Assembly: GCA_016207805.1 (NCBI GenBank)
Contig: JACQZO010000025.1
Coordinates: 1 to 62,733 of the forward strand
Length of the DNA stretch: 62,733 nucleotides
Source: Candidatus Abawacabacteria bacterium
GTDB lineage: Bacteria; Patescibacteriota; Gracilibacteria; RBG-16-42-10
Reading direction: 5' to 3'
The position numbers and the translations under genes are program-made. Positions 28,861 through 37,963 of the stretch are shown piece after piece. The first letter of the stretch is position 1. The number at the start of each line of letters is the position of its first letter. The notes beneath the pieces were generated by a model. The model searched no databases, had not been told where the DNA came from, and was given only the letters and a program-made list of their open reading frames with translations.

Positions 28861-29307
28861 TTTTAGTTGAGTTTGGATAGCTTCCCATTCTCCTTTGAGT
28901 CTTTCGGCCAAAGCCTTTACTTGGTCCTCAGCCCAATCCTTGCCTTTAGTCACCTCTGCAATGGCATCATCGACAATCTTGTCAAAGCGTTTTTGGGTCA
29001 ATTGCCGCTTATCGGAAATATCATCCACTGCTGCCAAAATATGGCCCCGGATTTCAAGATATGCCTGCTCAAGCTGATCGTCCACTGAGCCAAATACTTC
29101 AGCTAGCAGATTTTGTACAGTTTCTTTGCTCTGCTGGAAAGTCGTTGCTAAACCTTGAGCTTTTTGCCAAAGCTCTTTACGTGTCTTGGCACCTGATTGA
29201 GGTGCAAATGCTAAGCCAATAGCCGCTCCCAAAGCGGTGGCTACCGCTAACCCTAATGCACCGAATGCAACACCATTTACATGACGAACAGATGTGTTGT
29301 GATTCAT
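28858..29307 (-). CDS. YtxH-like protein
   Basis: A 149-aa protein starting at the ATG at 29307 (a TTG at 29328 is possible). One membrane span (about 12-32) ends in the YtxH-type motif GLAFAPQSGAKTRKELWQKA, and a long charged helical tail of about 115 residues follows. YtxH-type proteins are associated with general stress but their role is unknown. It is the first gene of the minus-strand cluster, with its own terminator. Confidence 0.8.
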   Translation of the reverse strand: MNHNTSVRHVNGVAFGALGLAVATALGAAIGLAFAPQSGAKTRKELWQKAQGLATTFQQSKETVQNLLAEVFGSVDDQLEQAYLEIRGHILAAVDDISDKRQLTQKRFDKIVDDAIAEVTKGKDWAEDQVKALAERLKGEWEAIQTQLK

Positions 29308-29452
29308 AATGGAGTGGTTAAGAGTCAACTTCTACGATATGCCTATTAAAATTGTTTTGCAAATAACTAATTTAAAATCTTACTAGATTTTTGAGCAAGA
29401 TTGTTGTATTAATCTAAAAAGAAATTGTGAGCAGTTTATTATCTATAAGCCC

Positions 29453-30493
29453 ATGCATCATAGGCCAGGAGAAGATTCTTTAGTACAACCAGTTGCAAAT
29501 ACATTTTTAATAGATCCCATTAGCGAACGAATTCTATTAGGTTTGCACCCAAATGGTGATTGGCAGCCGATAGGTGGCAAAGGGAAGTCTCAAGAAATTA
29601 ACGGAAAGCAAGAAATTGAAGATCCAGTTGAAAGTGCATTAGGTGAAGCTAATGAAGAGTTATTAGGATTACGAGAATTTAACTTAGAACGTGATGATTT
29701 CCATGAGCTGAGACACTTTCGCGTGGCAAGGACAGGAGATAAACTAGGCCTAGCTATTACGAGATTTCTAGCTGCTTTACCTTTAGGCTATGTCCCTAAA
29801 ATCGATCATAGACACACAGATCACACCGGCCTTCGCTGGGTAGGGATAGAGGATCATCTAGTCGTGAGACCATCAGGAGGTCAGCCTGGACTGGAATTGA
29901 AAAGAGAAGTACGTGAGGATTTATGGCTACTTTTACGTCGTAGCATTGAAACGGGAACCGTGGTTACCGCTACGCCTCATAGTCAAATCGTAATTAAACC
30001 GGTTTTTTATGATCCAATCCGTAAGGCAATACTACTCTTTACCAAAGATGATCAGTATGCTTTACCTCATTATCCACATGATAAGAAAGATGAACATATT
30101 CATTATTCATTTGCGGAAGTTTTGCGAAGAATAATGCACGGGTTTCCCCTGGATGCTTCTCTCTCTGATCTCAGACAAAAACAACTATTTGTTTCTAGTG
30201 GTATATCCAGAAAAGGAAAACAGACATGGATGCTTTTTTATTTGTTTTACCACCCCCTGGTTGCAGTAGCTTATAGTGATCTGTCGTCGGCTGAGTATTG
30301 CTGGCTGCCAATTGATGATGAAGCTGCTATAGAAAAGTATGTTGTGCAGCGTTATCAAGCCGATGTCCGCCAAACAATAAGCCAAATTATGGCAATTCAT
30401 GAAGGCTCATCTCGAGACTGTCTGGCTCAAATGGCTAACTTGTTGCCGATGAACTTGGGAGAGCGAGATAGTGTTGCGATCAAATTAAGGTAA
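29453..30493 (+). CDS. Nudix-like protein, degenerate, possibly two modules
   Basis: A 346-aa protein. The first half looks like a Nudix fold: ANTFLIDPISERILLGL, WQPIGGKGKSQE, then PVESALGEANEELLGL, where the usual REUxEE is changed to GEANEE and the box is lengthened by an insertion. The second half repeats the opening (VFYDPIRKAILLFTKDDQYALPHY) without a recognisable Nudix box. Hydrolysis of a nucleotide diphosphate is therefore uncertain. It is divergent from the YtxH gene, and its last 14 bp overlap the convergent DnaQ/GIY-YIG gene. Confidence 0.6.
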   Translation: MHHRPGEDSLVQPVANTFLIDPISERILLGLHPNGDWQPIGGKGKSQEINGKQEIEDPVESALGEANEELLGLREFNLERDDFHELRHFRVARTGDKLGLAITRFLAALPLGYVPKIDHRHTDHTGLRWVGIEDHLVVRPSGGQPGLELKREVREDLWLLLRRSIETGTVVTATPHSQIVIKPVFYDPIRKAILLFTKDDQYALPHYPHDKKDEHIHYSFAEVLRRIMHGFPLDASLSDLRQKQLFVSSGISRKGKQTWMLFYLFYHPLVAVAYSDLSSAEYCWLPIDDEAAIEKYVVQRYQADVRQTISQIMAIHEGSSRDCLAQMANLLPMNLGERDSVAIKLR

Positions 30494-31847
30494 CCTTACC
30501 CCTTTTTATATGAGAATAGATAATTTTATACTGATCTAGATTGAACTTTTGTGTTTGATCAACCAATGGAAAAAGACGGTCATTATTCATGTGACTAGTG
30601 ATACACCAACGATCGATAGTAAAAGTTTCTTTCAAATAGCCATCGTTAGAACTTTCTTCAATGGTAATAGCCCCATCATATGGCCACTGGGCAATACGTG
30701 TTTTCTCGAAAGCTCGGATTACGCGTGCATTATATTCTTCTATGGGCTCTTGTTGTAAGCAACTTCCTTTGCAGCGCTTAATATGATAACCAAAGCAGCA
30801 ACCTGTGGTTTTCTGCAAATTAAGTAATTTCTGACAAAGCTGATGTTCCGAACTAAGAAATAGTAAACAATCCTGAGCTTGCTTTTGCGAAGTAAATACT
30901 CCCATTACCTTCTCCAAATCAGTAGTAGAGATCTCTTCAATATAATCTCCCTTGACACTCCAATAGCCATGAGAATCAACTACTTTAAAGAGCACAAATA
31001 ATTTTTTTACCCGACGCAATTGATGATTATATAAAGGAAACTTTTCCTTAATTAGTTTGCTTTCCAATAACAGAGCACCTAATTCTCCTGCAGTTGGTAC
31101 CGTTTCTATCTTTGCTAAACTAGTAAAGATTTTCATTGCTTTACTGGAACGTACACTGTTTTGAAAGTGCTGCTTCACTCGTTCCTGAATATTAATACTT
31201 TTCCCAATATATAGTGGCGTATTTTCGTGATCATAAAAAATGTATACCCCCGGTCCTTTGGGTAAGTCACGAATGAGATGTGGTGCCAGTTGAGGAGGAA
31301 CTCTTTGGGTTTTGATAATTTCAGTAATAGCCTGCTCGAGGAATTGCGGTTCAAAACGTTGGCCCAGAATTTGTAAAAAATCCCATAAGGCTTGAGCATC
31401 AGCAAGGGCCCTATGTCTTGCTTCAGTGCTAATATTAAAACGGTCAATGAGATGACTTAAACTATGCCGAGTATATTCAGGAAAAAGTTTGCGAGATAAT
31501 CGGACAGTACAGAGAGTTTTGGCTTGGAAGGTGATTCCCATTCGTTCAAATTCAGCACGAATGAAACCATAATCAAAGGCAACATTGTGCGCCACGAACA
31601 CTGCTCCTTCGAGAGTGTCTAAGAGTTCCTGAGCGACATCCTGAAACAAAGGAGCATCTTTCACATCGTGACTGGTGATACCAGTCAATTCAGAAATCAT
31701 CTCAGGAATATATTGCCGCGGATTGATTAAAGTTGTGAAAGTTTTTTGGAGTTTATTATTTTCGATCACCAGTACTCCTATTTCGAGTACTCGATCTTGA
31801 GATAATCGTGAGCCAGTAGTTTCTATATCTACTATTGCAAAACGCAT
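30480..31847 (-). CDS. DnaQ-like exonuclease fused to a GIY-YIG nuclease (PolIII epsilon/UvrC-like)
   Basis: A 455-aa protein from the ATG at 31847. Residues about 1-165 are a DEDDh 3'-5' exonuclease: FAIVDIETTG (Exo I), VFVAHNVAFDYGFI (Exo II), and RHRALADAQALWDFL (Exo III). At about 205-285 a GIY-YIG domain follows: GPGVYIFYDHENTPLYIGKS, then IQERVKQHF, resembling the UvrC/Cho N-terminus. The C-terminal part has a Cys-containing region (CQKLLNLQKTTGCCFGYHIKRCKGSC) like UvrC/Cho. Such fusions occur in several phyla and are thought to act in DNA repair. The other UvrABC genes are not in this window. Confidence 0.85.
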   Translation of the reverse strand: MRFAIVDIETTGSRLSQDRVLEIGVLVIENNKLQKTFTTLINPRQYIPEMISELTGITSHDVKDAPLFQDVAQELLDTLEGAVFVAHNVAFDYGFIRAEFERMGITFQAKTLCTVRLSRKLFPEYTRHSLSHLIDRFNISTEARHRALADAQALWDFLQILGQRFEPQFLEQAITEIIKTQRVPPQLAPHLIRDLPKGPGVYIFYDHENTPLYIGKSINIQERVKQHFQNSVRSSKAMKIFTSLAKIETVPTAGELGALLLESKLIKEKFPLYNHQLRRVKKLFVLFKVVDSHGYWSVKGDYIEEISTTDLEKVMGVFTSQKQAQDCLLFLSSEHQLCQKLLNLQKTTGCCFGYHIKRCKGSCLQQEPIEEYNARVIRAFEKTRIAQWPYDGAITIEESSNDGYLKETFTIDRWCITSHMNNDRLFPLVDQTQKFNLDQYKIIYSHIKRGKVTLI

Positions 31848-31907
31848 ACAAAACAAAAATGAATATTGCCGAATGGGCGGAAAGAATGAAGCAAATGGCT
31901 ATTTTTT

Positions 31908-31978
31908 TCAACTCACCATCTACACCTATTCTATTCCCATTCTATCATTCTTCACACTCAATTCTCCATTCTTGCCCC
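31908..31978. repeat. Solo pyrimidine-rich repeat arm
   Basis: Words such as CATTCTTCAC and AATTCTCCATTCTT repeat here. They resemble the arms that flank the four-helix-bundle gene at 57250 and 57754. The stretch is probably a remnant or a solo end. It lies in the leader of the FAD/Rieske gene, in a frame that is open but unlikely to be translated. Confidence 0.5.
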
Positions 31979-31995
31979 ATGGGGGCTTATGGTGT

Positions 31996-33543
31996 ATGAA
32001 AAAGAGAGTTAACCAAATGTCTATGGCGGCTACTGGAATACATGAATCACTTTGGTTAGATACTTTTGACTGGAAACAAAAGTATCCTAAATTAACCACT
32101 GATATCACTGCGGAGATATGTGTAGTCGGTGCTGGTATTAGCGGCCTGACAGTGGCTTATTTATTGCAAAAAGCCGGCAAAAAGGTGATCTTGGTCGAAG
32201 CGGGAAATATTGGTTCGGGAGAAACCGCTAGGACGACAGCCCATTTGGCTAGTGCTCTAGATGATGGTTTTGCCCATTTGAAAAAGCTATTTGGTATTGA
32301 TGGTTTAAGGCTGGCTTTACAAAGTCATCAAGAAGCAATTGATTTTATTGCTAACCTGACTAAAAAAGAAAAGATTGATTGTGACTTTGCTTGGTTAGAG
32401 GGCTATCTATTCCCTACCACTGACGAAGAAGCTGCCGAATTACAAAAAGAAGCTGAGGTGTTAGCTGAGGTAAATGTACTAAAGGCGCAATTCAAAAAGT
32501 TACCGATAGCCAAACTCAGCCGATATCAGAGTTTAGTATTCGCTAAGCAAGGCCAGTTTCATCCCCTTAAGTATTTAGCTGGTTTAAGCAAAAGATTTAG
32601 CAGTATGGGAGGAGAGATATTCACCAATACATATATTAATGAAGTAAAAGAAAAAGGAGAGGCGACAATACTTACCACTCGCGATGGTAGGTGCATAGGC
32701 GCTCAATACGCTGTAATCACAACCAATACACCGTTTAATGACAAAGTGACCATGCATACCAAGCAAGCAGCATATCGTTCCTATGCTGTCGGTTTGGAAA
32801 TAGCTAAAGGAGTCATTCCTACTGCGCTTTATTGGGATATGCACCAGCCATATCATTATGTCCGTATCTATGAACGAAAGGATCAGACCAGCGATATACT
32901 TATTGTTGGCGGCGAGGATCACAAAACTGGTCAGGATGATAATTCCGAAAAAAGGTTTCTTGATTTAATTCAATGGGCGCAAACATATTTTTCTAATTTA
33001 GGAGTATGTCGATATCGCTGGTCCGGTCAGATCATTGAACCGGTGGACAGCTTGGCCTTCATTGGCTTAAATCCAGGGGATAAGCGAACTTTTATTGCTA
33101 CCGGAGATTCTGGTCATGGTTTAACCCATGGTACTATCGCTGGGCAGCTCATATCTGATCTTATTTTAAAAAGGAATAATCCTTGGGAAAAACTCTATCA
33201 GCCAGCACGAAAGAATTGGTGGGCAGCATGTGAGTTTGCCCAGGAGAATCTTAATGTTGCTAAGCAATATCTTGATACTATCAGTCCTGGAGAAGTGAAA
33301 AACAGTAAAGTCATTGCCCCTGGCGAAGGGGCTGTGATCAGAAAGGGGATCAAGAAAATAGCTGTATATAGGAATAAGCAGGGTAAATTACAAAAACTTT
33401 CAGCGGTATGTCCTCATCTCGGTTGCATTGTAAAATGGAATAAAGCGGAAACGACCTGGGATTGTCCTTGTCATGGCTCGCGTTTCAATGCTCAAGGAGA
33501 AGTGCTCAATGGGCCGGCACATACTAATTTAGAAAAGTTATGA
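31996..33543 (+). CDS. FAD-dependent oxidoreductase with C-terminal Rieske domain
   Basis: A 515-aa protein. From the ATG at 31996 (32017 is an alternative with a GAGAG upstream) it opens with a dinucleotide-binding fold: EICVVGAGISGLTVAYLLQ, then VEAGNIGSGETARTTAHL, as in DAO/glycine-oxidase-like flavoproteins. The C-terminal 80 residues are a Rieske 2Fe-2S domain: CPHLGC and CPCHGSRF provide the two Cys and two His ligands. The substrate is unknown; similar proteins occur in bacilli (YhfW type). The frame before 31996 covers a repeat arm and is probably not translated. Its stop overlaps the mscL start by 4 nt (ATGA). Confidence 0.9.
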   Translation: MKKRVNQMSMAATGIHESLWLDTFDWKQKYPKLTTDITAEICVVGAGISGLTVAYLLQKAGKKVILVEAGNIGSGETARTTAHLASALDDGFAHLKKLFGIDGLRLALQSHQEAIDFIANLTKKEKIDCDFAWLEGYLFPTTDEEAAELQKEAEVLAEVNVLKAQFKKLPIAKLSRYQSLVFAKQGQFHPLKYLAGLSKRFSSMGGEIFTNTYINEVKEKGEATILTTRDGRCIGAQYAVITTNTPFNDKVTMHTKQAAYRSYAVGLEIAKGVIPTALYWDMHQPYHYVRIYERKDQTSDILIVGGEDHKTGQDDNSEKRFLDLIQWAQTYFSNLGVCRYRWSGQIIEPVDSLAFIGLNPGDKRTFIATGDSGHGLTHGTIAGQLISDLILKRNNPWEKLYQPARKNWWAACEFAQENLNVAKQYLDTISPGEVKNSKVIAPGEGAVIRKGIKKIAVYRNKQGKLQKLSAVCPHLGCIVKWNKAETTWDCPCHGSRFNAQGEVLNGPAHTNLEKL

Positions 33544-33968
33544 AACCCATTTTAGAGGAATTTAAAAAGTTTGCGGTAAGAGGCAATGTGATTGATATGG
33601 CTATCGGTATTATGATTGGCACGGCTTTCAATCGTATCGTGTCATCTCTGGTCGAAGATATTATTATGCCCCCTTTAGGTTTATTAATTGGCGGTGTTAA
33701 ATTTGCTGATTACAAAGTCTTATTGAGACCAGAATTTACTGATATTGCTGGTAAAGTAATTTCACCACCGTTATTTCTCAACTATGGTTCTTTTATTGGT
33801 GCGCTATTTAACTTTTTGATTATTGCTTTTTCTATGTTTGTCGCTGTCAAGATGATTAATACCTTCAAAGAACGGCTAAAAAAACAGGAGGAAGTAAAAC
33901 CGAGTTCAGCTCCTCAAGACATTATTTTGCTGACGCAGATTCGTGACTTATTGGCCAACAAAAAATGA
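33540..33968 (+). CDS. mscL: Large-conductance mechanosensitive channel MscL
   Basis: A 142-aa protein with the classical opening MKPILEEFKKFAVRGNVIDM and a first span VIDMAIGIMIGTAFNRIVSS. The second span is FIGALFNFLIIAFSMFVAVK, followed by a charged C-terminal helix. It opens under membrane tension and releases solutes on hypo-osmotic shock. It is coupled to the FAD/Rieske gene by a 4-nt overlap. The convergent small gene starts right at its stop. Confidence 0.95.
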   Translation: MKPILEEFKKFAVRGNVIDMAIGIMIGTAFNRIVSSLVEDIIMPPLGLLIGGVKFADYKVLLRPEFTDIAGKVISPPLFLNYGSFIGALFNFLIIAFSMFVAVKMINTFKERLKKQEEVKPSSAPQDIILLTQIRDLLANKK

Positions 33969-34151
33969 TTATTCGCCCCGCCGATGGCCACTTTGACCAT
34001 GATGCTTCATGACCGTGCGAGCAGCGACTTCTTCGGCACGTTTGCCATAACGGCCGCTTTTTTCAGCGCTCTCTTTAATGTGCTCATACATTCTTTGTTC
34101 TTTGGCATCAACACCGCGCAGTGGTTTTGTAGACTTTTTAGCTTGTGGCAT
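33969..34151 (-). CDS. Small basic protein (plasmid-stabilisation-like, 60 aa)
   Basis: A 60-residue basic protein (KEQRMYEHIKESAEKSGRYG, AARTVMKHHGQSGHRRGE). The pattern of MYEHIKESA...G...RAEEVAARTVNK/MK is widespread in short bacterial proteins often labelled plasmid-stabilisation proteins, whose real role is not known. It is convergent with mscL and directly adjacent to it (no gap). Confidence 0.7.
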   Translation of the reverse strand: MPQAKKSTKPLRGVDAKEQRMYEHIKESAEKSGRYGKRAEEVAARTVMKHHGQSGHRRGE

Positions 34152-34339
34152 AAGAAAAGGTTAATAGTACCAAAAAGGAATTATACGCTTCGGGAATGCT
34201 TTGTGAAGCAAGCAGCCTGGACCATGAGCCAGGATGATAGGGGAATTAAGGGCCTAGTATCTAATTGTATTAGTGAAATCAATTTCACTTGATAGCGGGT
34301 ATTGGTAACTTCTAGGATGAGCGCGAACTAAATATCTTT

Positions 34340-35068
34340 ATGCACTATGACAATCTTCATCCTCTTCAAATGGTAATGCTTCATAAAATGATGTCATTAC
34401 CATTTGCTCGCTTTCGTGATTTACGCGTAGAGGGTTTGGCTACTGACCATGTGACCTATCATATCAAAGCTTTAATCAAACAGGGTTTGTTACTGAAAAA
34501 TAGTGACAGTTTATATGAATTGACTGATCAGGGAAAAGAATATGTGGGTCGAATTGACGAACGTACGGCTAAAATTGAAACTCAGGGCAAAAGAGGGGTT
34601 TTGGTGCGTTGTCAAAAAAAAGAACATGGTCAGGCTTTTTATTTAGCCAATCGTCGTCTGAAGCAACCTTTTTTAGATTATGTCGGTTTTCATACCGGCA
34701 AGGTAAAAGAAGGGGAAAGTATTTATCAGGCAGCTGCACGAGAGTTGAAAGAGGAGGCTGGTGTACAAGCCGATCTCCATTTGGTAGCGATATTTCATTA
34801 TATAGATTACAAAGAAAATGGGGATTTTTTGCGAGATATTTATTTTTATGTATTTAATGGCTTTAATATCTCGGGTGATTTAATCATGCATAATCCAGAA
34901 GAGGGAGTAGAGAACTTTTGGATCACTGCTGCCAATTTGAAGAAGCAAAAAACTTTTCCCGGCTTTTGGCAAAGACCAATGTTTTTAAATGAAAGAAGCA
35001 AAAAGTCATCGGAAAACACAATAAGTATTCATTTTAGAGAAAATGTGAGGGTGATAAAGGAGTTTTGA
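34340..35068 (+). CDS. Winged-helix/Nudix protein
   Basis: A 242-aa protein. Residues about 1-75 resemble a winged helix (DLRVEGLATDHVTYHIKALIKQGLLL). Residues about 85-220 are a Nudix domain with an intact box GKVKEGESIYQAAARELKEEAGV (G-x5-E-x7-REUxEExGU). Nudix enzymes cleave nucleoside diphosphates linked to another group; those fused to a DNA-binding domain may be regulators such as NrtR. Its TGA stop lies at the first bases of repeat copy B, so the repeat forms the end of the gene. Confidence 0.88.
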   Translation: MHYDNLHPLQMVMLHKMMSLPFARFRDLRVEGLATDHVTYHIKALIKQGLLLKNSDSLYELTDQGKEYVGRIDERTAKIETQGKRGVLVRCQKKEHGQAFYLANRRLKQPFLDYVGFHTGKVKEGESIYQAAARELKEEAGVQADLHLVAIFHYIDYKENGDFLRDIYFYVFNGFNISGDLIMHNPEEGVENFWITAANLKKQKTFPGFWQRPMFLNERSKKSSENTISIHFRENVRVIKEF

Positions 35069-35216
35069 ATTCTGAATGCAGAAAGCTGAATTCAGAATGG
35101 ACAATGGGACGAAAGTTGTTGAGTAGGCGGTAATGTATAACTTTTTCAACTTTATTGAAAAAAGCGGCGTAGCCTTCTGCCTCAATTCAGAATTCAGCAC
35201 TCAGAATTCTGAATTT
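35067..35216 (+). repeat. Dispersed 150-bp repeat, copy B
   Basis: This copy is in direct orientation. It has GAATTCTGAAT-type end words, the core AAAGTTGTTGAG and the hairpin TTTTTCAA/TTGAAAAA (loop CTTTA), then GCGGCGTAGCCTTCTGCC and a second set of end words. Compared with copies A and C the core is well conserved, with small indels. Its left end supplies the TGA stop of the winged-helix/Nudix gene. Confidence 0.85.
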
Positions 35217-35278
35217 CTTACTTGCTTAACTCTCCACCATTTTCATGAGATAATGTCTTTCACTTAACTTGTATAGTT

Positions 35279-35854
35279 ATGGAAAAAACAGCTCAGCTTC
35301 CTACCCTTAAGTTGGCAGACAATATTCCAGTTGCTATTCAATTTGATGGTGTTTTGGGCAAAGAGTATTTGAATGAACAATATGGTACCAAGTCGTATAT
35401 GTACGTAGTATTTGATGTTGGTGACCAAGAAAACAAAAAGGTTTGGTTTGCTACTGAAAAACAACATGCGATTCTTCAAGAAGCGAAAGTGCAACCAGGC
35501 AAAACCTATCTACTCTTGAAAGAAAAGTTACCTGAAGAAAAGTATACCCAATTTAAAGTACGTCCATTAACTGAAAAAGAGCTTTCATCTCTCAATGTCT
35601 CTCAACAAATGAATGTATCGCCAATTGATCAGCTAGCAAAAGAGTTAAAGAGCTATCAGGCCGCCAAGAAAGACATTAAACTGGGAAATATTAGTCCTGA
35701 AGCAGCTGCTTGGGCACTGAAAACTGCTGTTATGGCTTATGATCTTTTTGAGCGCAATCATTTGTTGCATTCTATTGACGATATGGATGAGGCTTTGGAA
35801 TACTTGGCTAAGAAGTTTTTGGTCATGCAAAAGAAGTTAATGCATGATATTTAG
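35279..35854 (+). CDS. Hypothetical protein, 191 aa
   Basis: I do not recognise this protein. It is soluble and its first half looks like an all-beta domain (VAIQFDGVLGKEYL, SYMYVVFDVGDQENKKVWFA, KTYLLLKEKL), perhaps OB-like. The second half is helical (EAAAWALKTAVMAYDLFERNHLL, DDMDEALEYLAKKFLVMQKKL). It could bind nucleic acid or another protein, but nothing visible proves it. It lies alone between repeat copy B and a tandem-Nudix gene. Confidence 0.6.
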   Translation: MEKTAQLPTLKLADNIPVAIQFDGVLGKEYLNEQYGTKSYMYVVFDVGDQENKKVWFATEKQHAILQEAKVQPGKTYLLLKEKLPEEKYTQFKVRPLTEKELSSLNVSQQMNVSPIDQLAKELKSYQAAKKDIKLGNISPEAAAWALKTAVMAYDLFERNHLLHSIDDMDEALEYLAKKFLVMQKKLMHDI

Positions 35855-36038
35855 GTCTAGCTTAGTTTAATAGCTGCTAATTACCCTGCTAAGTGATGAG
35901 TATTTGGATGATATGAGGCTTAGTGAATTGGTTGCGTAAAAATTAGTGCAAAATATTTAGTGGCCTTAAGCCCCTTGCAAATTTTATTATTTGGCCTAAA
36001 ATGGCCGCTCCCATATATCAATTGACAATTAGCTATCT

Positions 36039-36923
36039 ATGAACGCAACGAAAATCAAGACAGGTGTGTGTGTGATCATCACCGATGCCGACCAAAAAAT
36101 TCTTCTTGGTAAAAGACAAAATGTTTTAGGGGAAAATACTTGGGGACTTCCTGGAGGTCATCAAAAGCTGGGTGAAAGTATTTTTGAATGTGCCAAAAGA
36201 GAAGTTTTTGCTGAAGTGAATATTGAATTAGAGGCAATGGAATTAGTTGATGTTTCTGAAATAGTCGATACTGGTTTGGATTATCAATTGGTGGAATTGG
36301 GATACGCTTCTACCAAATGGCAAGGTATCTTGCAGTTGAAAGAGCATAAGTATTGTAGTGAATGGAAATTCTTTGATATCAATGAATTACCTGCTGACAT
36401 TTATCTTCCCCATAAACCAATTGTTGAGCGCATGGTCAGTCGTTTGAAAAAAGAAGATACGAAACAAGAAAACAATCTTTATAATTATATCCATCCTCAT
36501 TTCAAAATTGGTGTTCAAGACTTTGTTATCAATAAGAAAGGTCAATTATTAATGGGCTTACGCAAAGATCCTTATGACAAGGGAAATTGGGGTTTGCCTG
36601 GTGGCCATTTGGATGTAGGAGAGACTCTTGAAGAATGTGCCATTCGTGAATTAGAAGAAGAATCTGGTATTATTGCTACTCATGCTTTGCAGTTTGCGTA
36701 TGTCGAGCAACCAATTACCTTATCAAATAAGCATTACCTGCATTTTGGTTACTTAATTAAAGATTTTGATGAAAGTATTCCTTTGATCAACGGTGAACCT
36801 GATGATGTAGACCACTGGGAATGGTTTGATCTCAATAATATGCCTCATAATTTGGCACCTACGCAAAGAGAAATGATTCTAAAATTTCTGAAGCTGAATA
36901 AAATTTCTTTTGCTAGAAACTAA
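36039..36923 (+). CDS. Tandem Nudix hydrolase
   Basis: A 294-aa protein with two Nudix domains. The first (about 5-140) has a changed box, GLPGGHQKLGESIFECAK then REVFAEVNI, with one conserved Glu replaced by Ala and the Gly by Asn, so it may be inactive. The second (about 150-290) has an intact box, GGHLDVGETLEECAIREL then EEESGI. These proteins probably hydrolyse nucleotide derivatives; a MutT-like cleaning role is a guess. A terminator follows. Confidence 0.85.
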   Translation: MNATKIKTGVCVIITDADQKILLGKRQNVLGENTWGLPGGHQKLGESIFECAKREVFAEVNIELEAMELVDVSEIVDTGLDYQLVELGYASTKWQGILQLKEHKYCSEWKFFDINELPADIYLPHKPIVERMVSRLKKEDTKQENNLYNYIHPHFKIGVQDFVINKKGQLLMGLRKDPYDKGNWGLPGGHLDVGETLEECAIRELEEESGIIATHALQFAYVEQPITLSNKHYLHFGYLIKDFDESIPLINGEPDDVDHWEWFDLNNMPHNLAPTQREMILKFLKLNKISFARN

Positions 36924-36941
36924 ATCTAAAAGAAGACATTC

Positions 36942-36974
36942 AAAAAAAGCAGGCACATTGTATCTGCTTTTTTT
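36942..36974 (+). terminator. Rho-independent terminator of the tandem-Nudix gene
   Basis: AAAAAAAGCAG and CTGCTTTTTTT form an 11-bp stem with an 11-nt loop and a T-run on the plus strand. It lies about 20 bp after the stop. Confidence 0.85.
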
Positions 36975-37059
36975 GGGCATATTCATATTTAGACAAATCA
37001 AGTAATTGCTGCTATATCGATCAATGGACACTATATTGGTTTAATTTTTGTCACTATCT

Positions 37060-37962
37060 ATGTCTGCTATTGTTATTAAAGATCTTGCCAAAACCTACGC
37101 TAATGGGAAGCAGGCATTAAAAGGCGTTTCACTGGAAATTGAAAAAGGGGATTTTTTTGCTTTACTTGGTCCTAATGGTGCTGGTAAAACTACTATCATT
37201 GGTATTCTGACAGGATTAGTGAATAAAACTGCTGGTAGTGTATCGGTCTTTGGTCTTGATTTAGATCGTGCTCATAATCAAATTAAAAGATTAATTGGTG
37301 TGGTGCCCCAAGAGTTCAATTTTAGTATTTTTGAGAAGGTATTTGATATTGTAGTTTGGCAAGCCGGTTATTTTGGTATTCCTAGAAAAATAGCAGAAGA
37401 ACGAGCAGAAAAGGTTCTTAAGAAATTAGAGTTGTGGGATAAAAAAGACCAACCATCGCGTGCTCTTTCTGGTGGTATGAAGCGCCGTTTAATGATTGCC
37501 AGAGCGCTTGTCCATGAACCAGAATTTCTTATTTTGGATGAACCTACTGCTGGAGTGGATGTAGAGCTGCGTCGTGGTATGTGGCAATATTTGCGCGAGT
37601 TGAATGCTCAGGGGACAACGATATTGCTTACTACTCATTATTTGGAAGAGGCAGAAGAATTGTGCCGCCATGTAGCAATCATCAAGCAGGGGGAAATAGT
37701 TAAAAAGGATAGCATCAAGAATGTGATTAGTTCTTTGGAAATACACACATTGATTTTGACCACATCCCCATTACCAGAAAATATCAAATTGGCCACGATT
37801 ACAGTTAGAAGAATAGACGATGTTACCTTGGAGGCGGATCTAACTCATCAGACTGTGACCGAATTAGTTGAGGAACTGAAAAGTCTCAATATTGCTGTGC
37901 AAGATATTCGTGCCAAGGGAAATCGTTTGGAGACATTTTTTCTTAATCTTTTGAATCAGTAA
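37060..37962 (+). CDS. ABC-2 type exporter, ATPase
   Basis: A 300-aa ABC ATPase of the drug/polysaccharide export class (DrrA/CcmA-like): Walker A GPNGAGKTT, Q-loop GVVPQEFNFSIFE, signature LSGGMKRRLMIARAL, Walker B LILDEPTAGVD, and H-loop TTHYLEEAEEL. A C-terminal region of about 80 residues is typical of the class. The ATG at 37060 is preferred over the frame start at 37048. It ends 1 nt before the permease gene, so the two form one exporter. Confidence 0.92.
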   Translation: MSAIVIKDLAKTYANGKQALKGVSLEIEKGDFFALLGPNGAGKTTIIGILTGLVNKTAGSVSVFGLDLDRAHNQIKRLIGVVPQEFNFSIFEKVFDIVVWQAGYFGIPRKIAEERAEKVLKKLELWDKKDQPSRALSGGMKRRLMIARALVHEPEFLILDEPTAGVDVELRRGMWQYLRELNAQGTTILLTTHYLEEAEELCRHVAIIKQGEIVKKDSIKNVISSLEIHTLILTTSPLPENIKLATITVRRIDDVTLEADLTHQTVTELVEELKSLNIAVQDIRAKGNRLETFFLNLLNQ

Positions 37963-37963
37963 T

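Noticed and set aside
31873-31995. N-terminal extension of the FAD/Rieske protein
   Set aside because: It covers a low-complexity repeat arm and adds no conserved residues; the start at 31996 fits the flavoprotein family.
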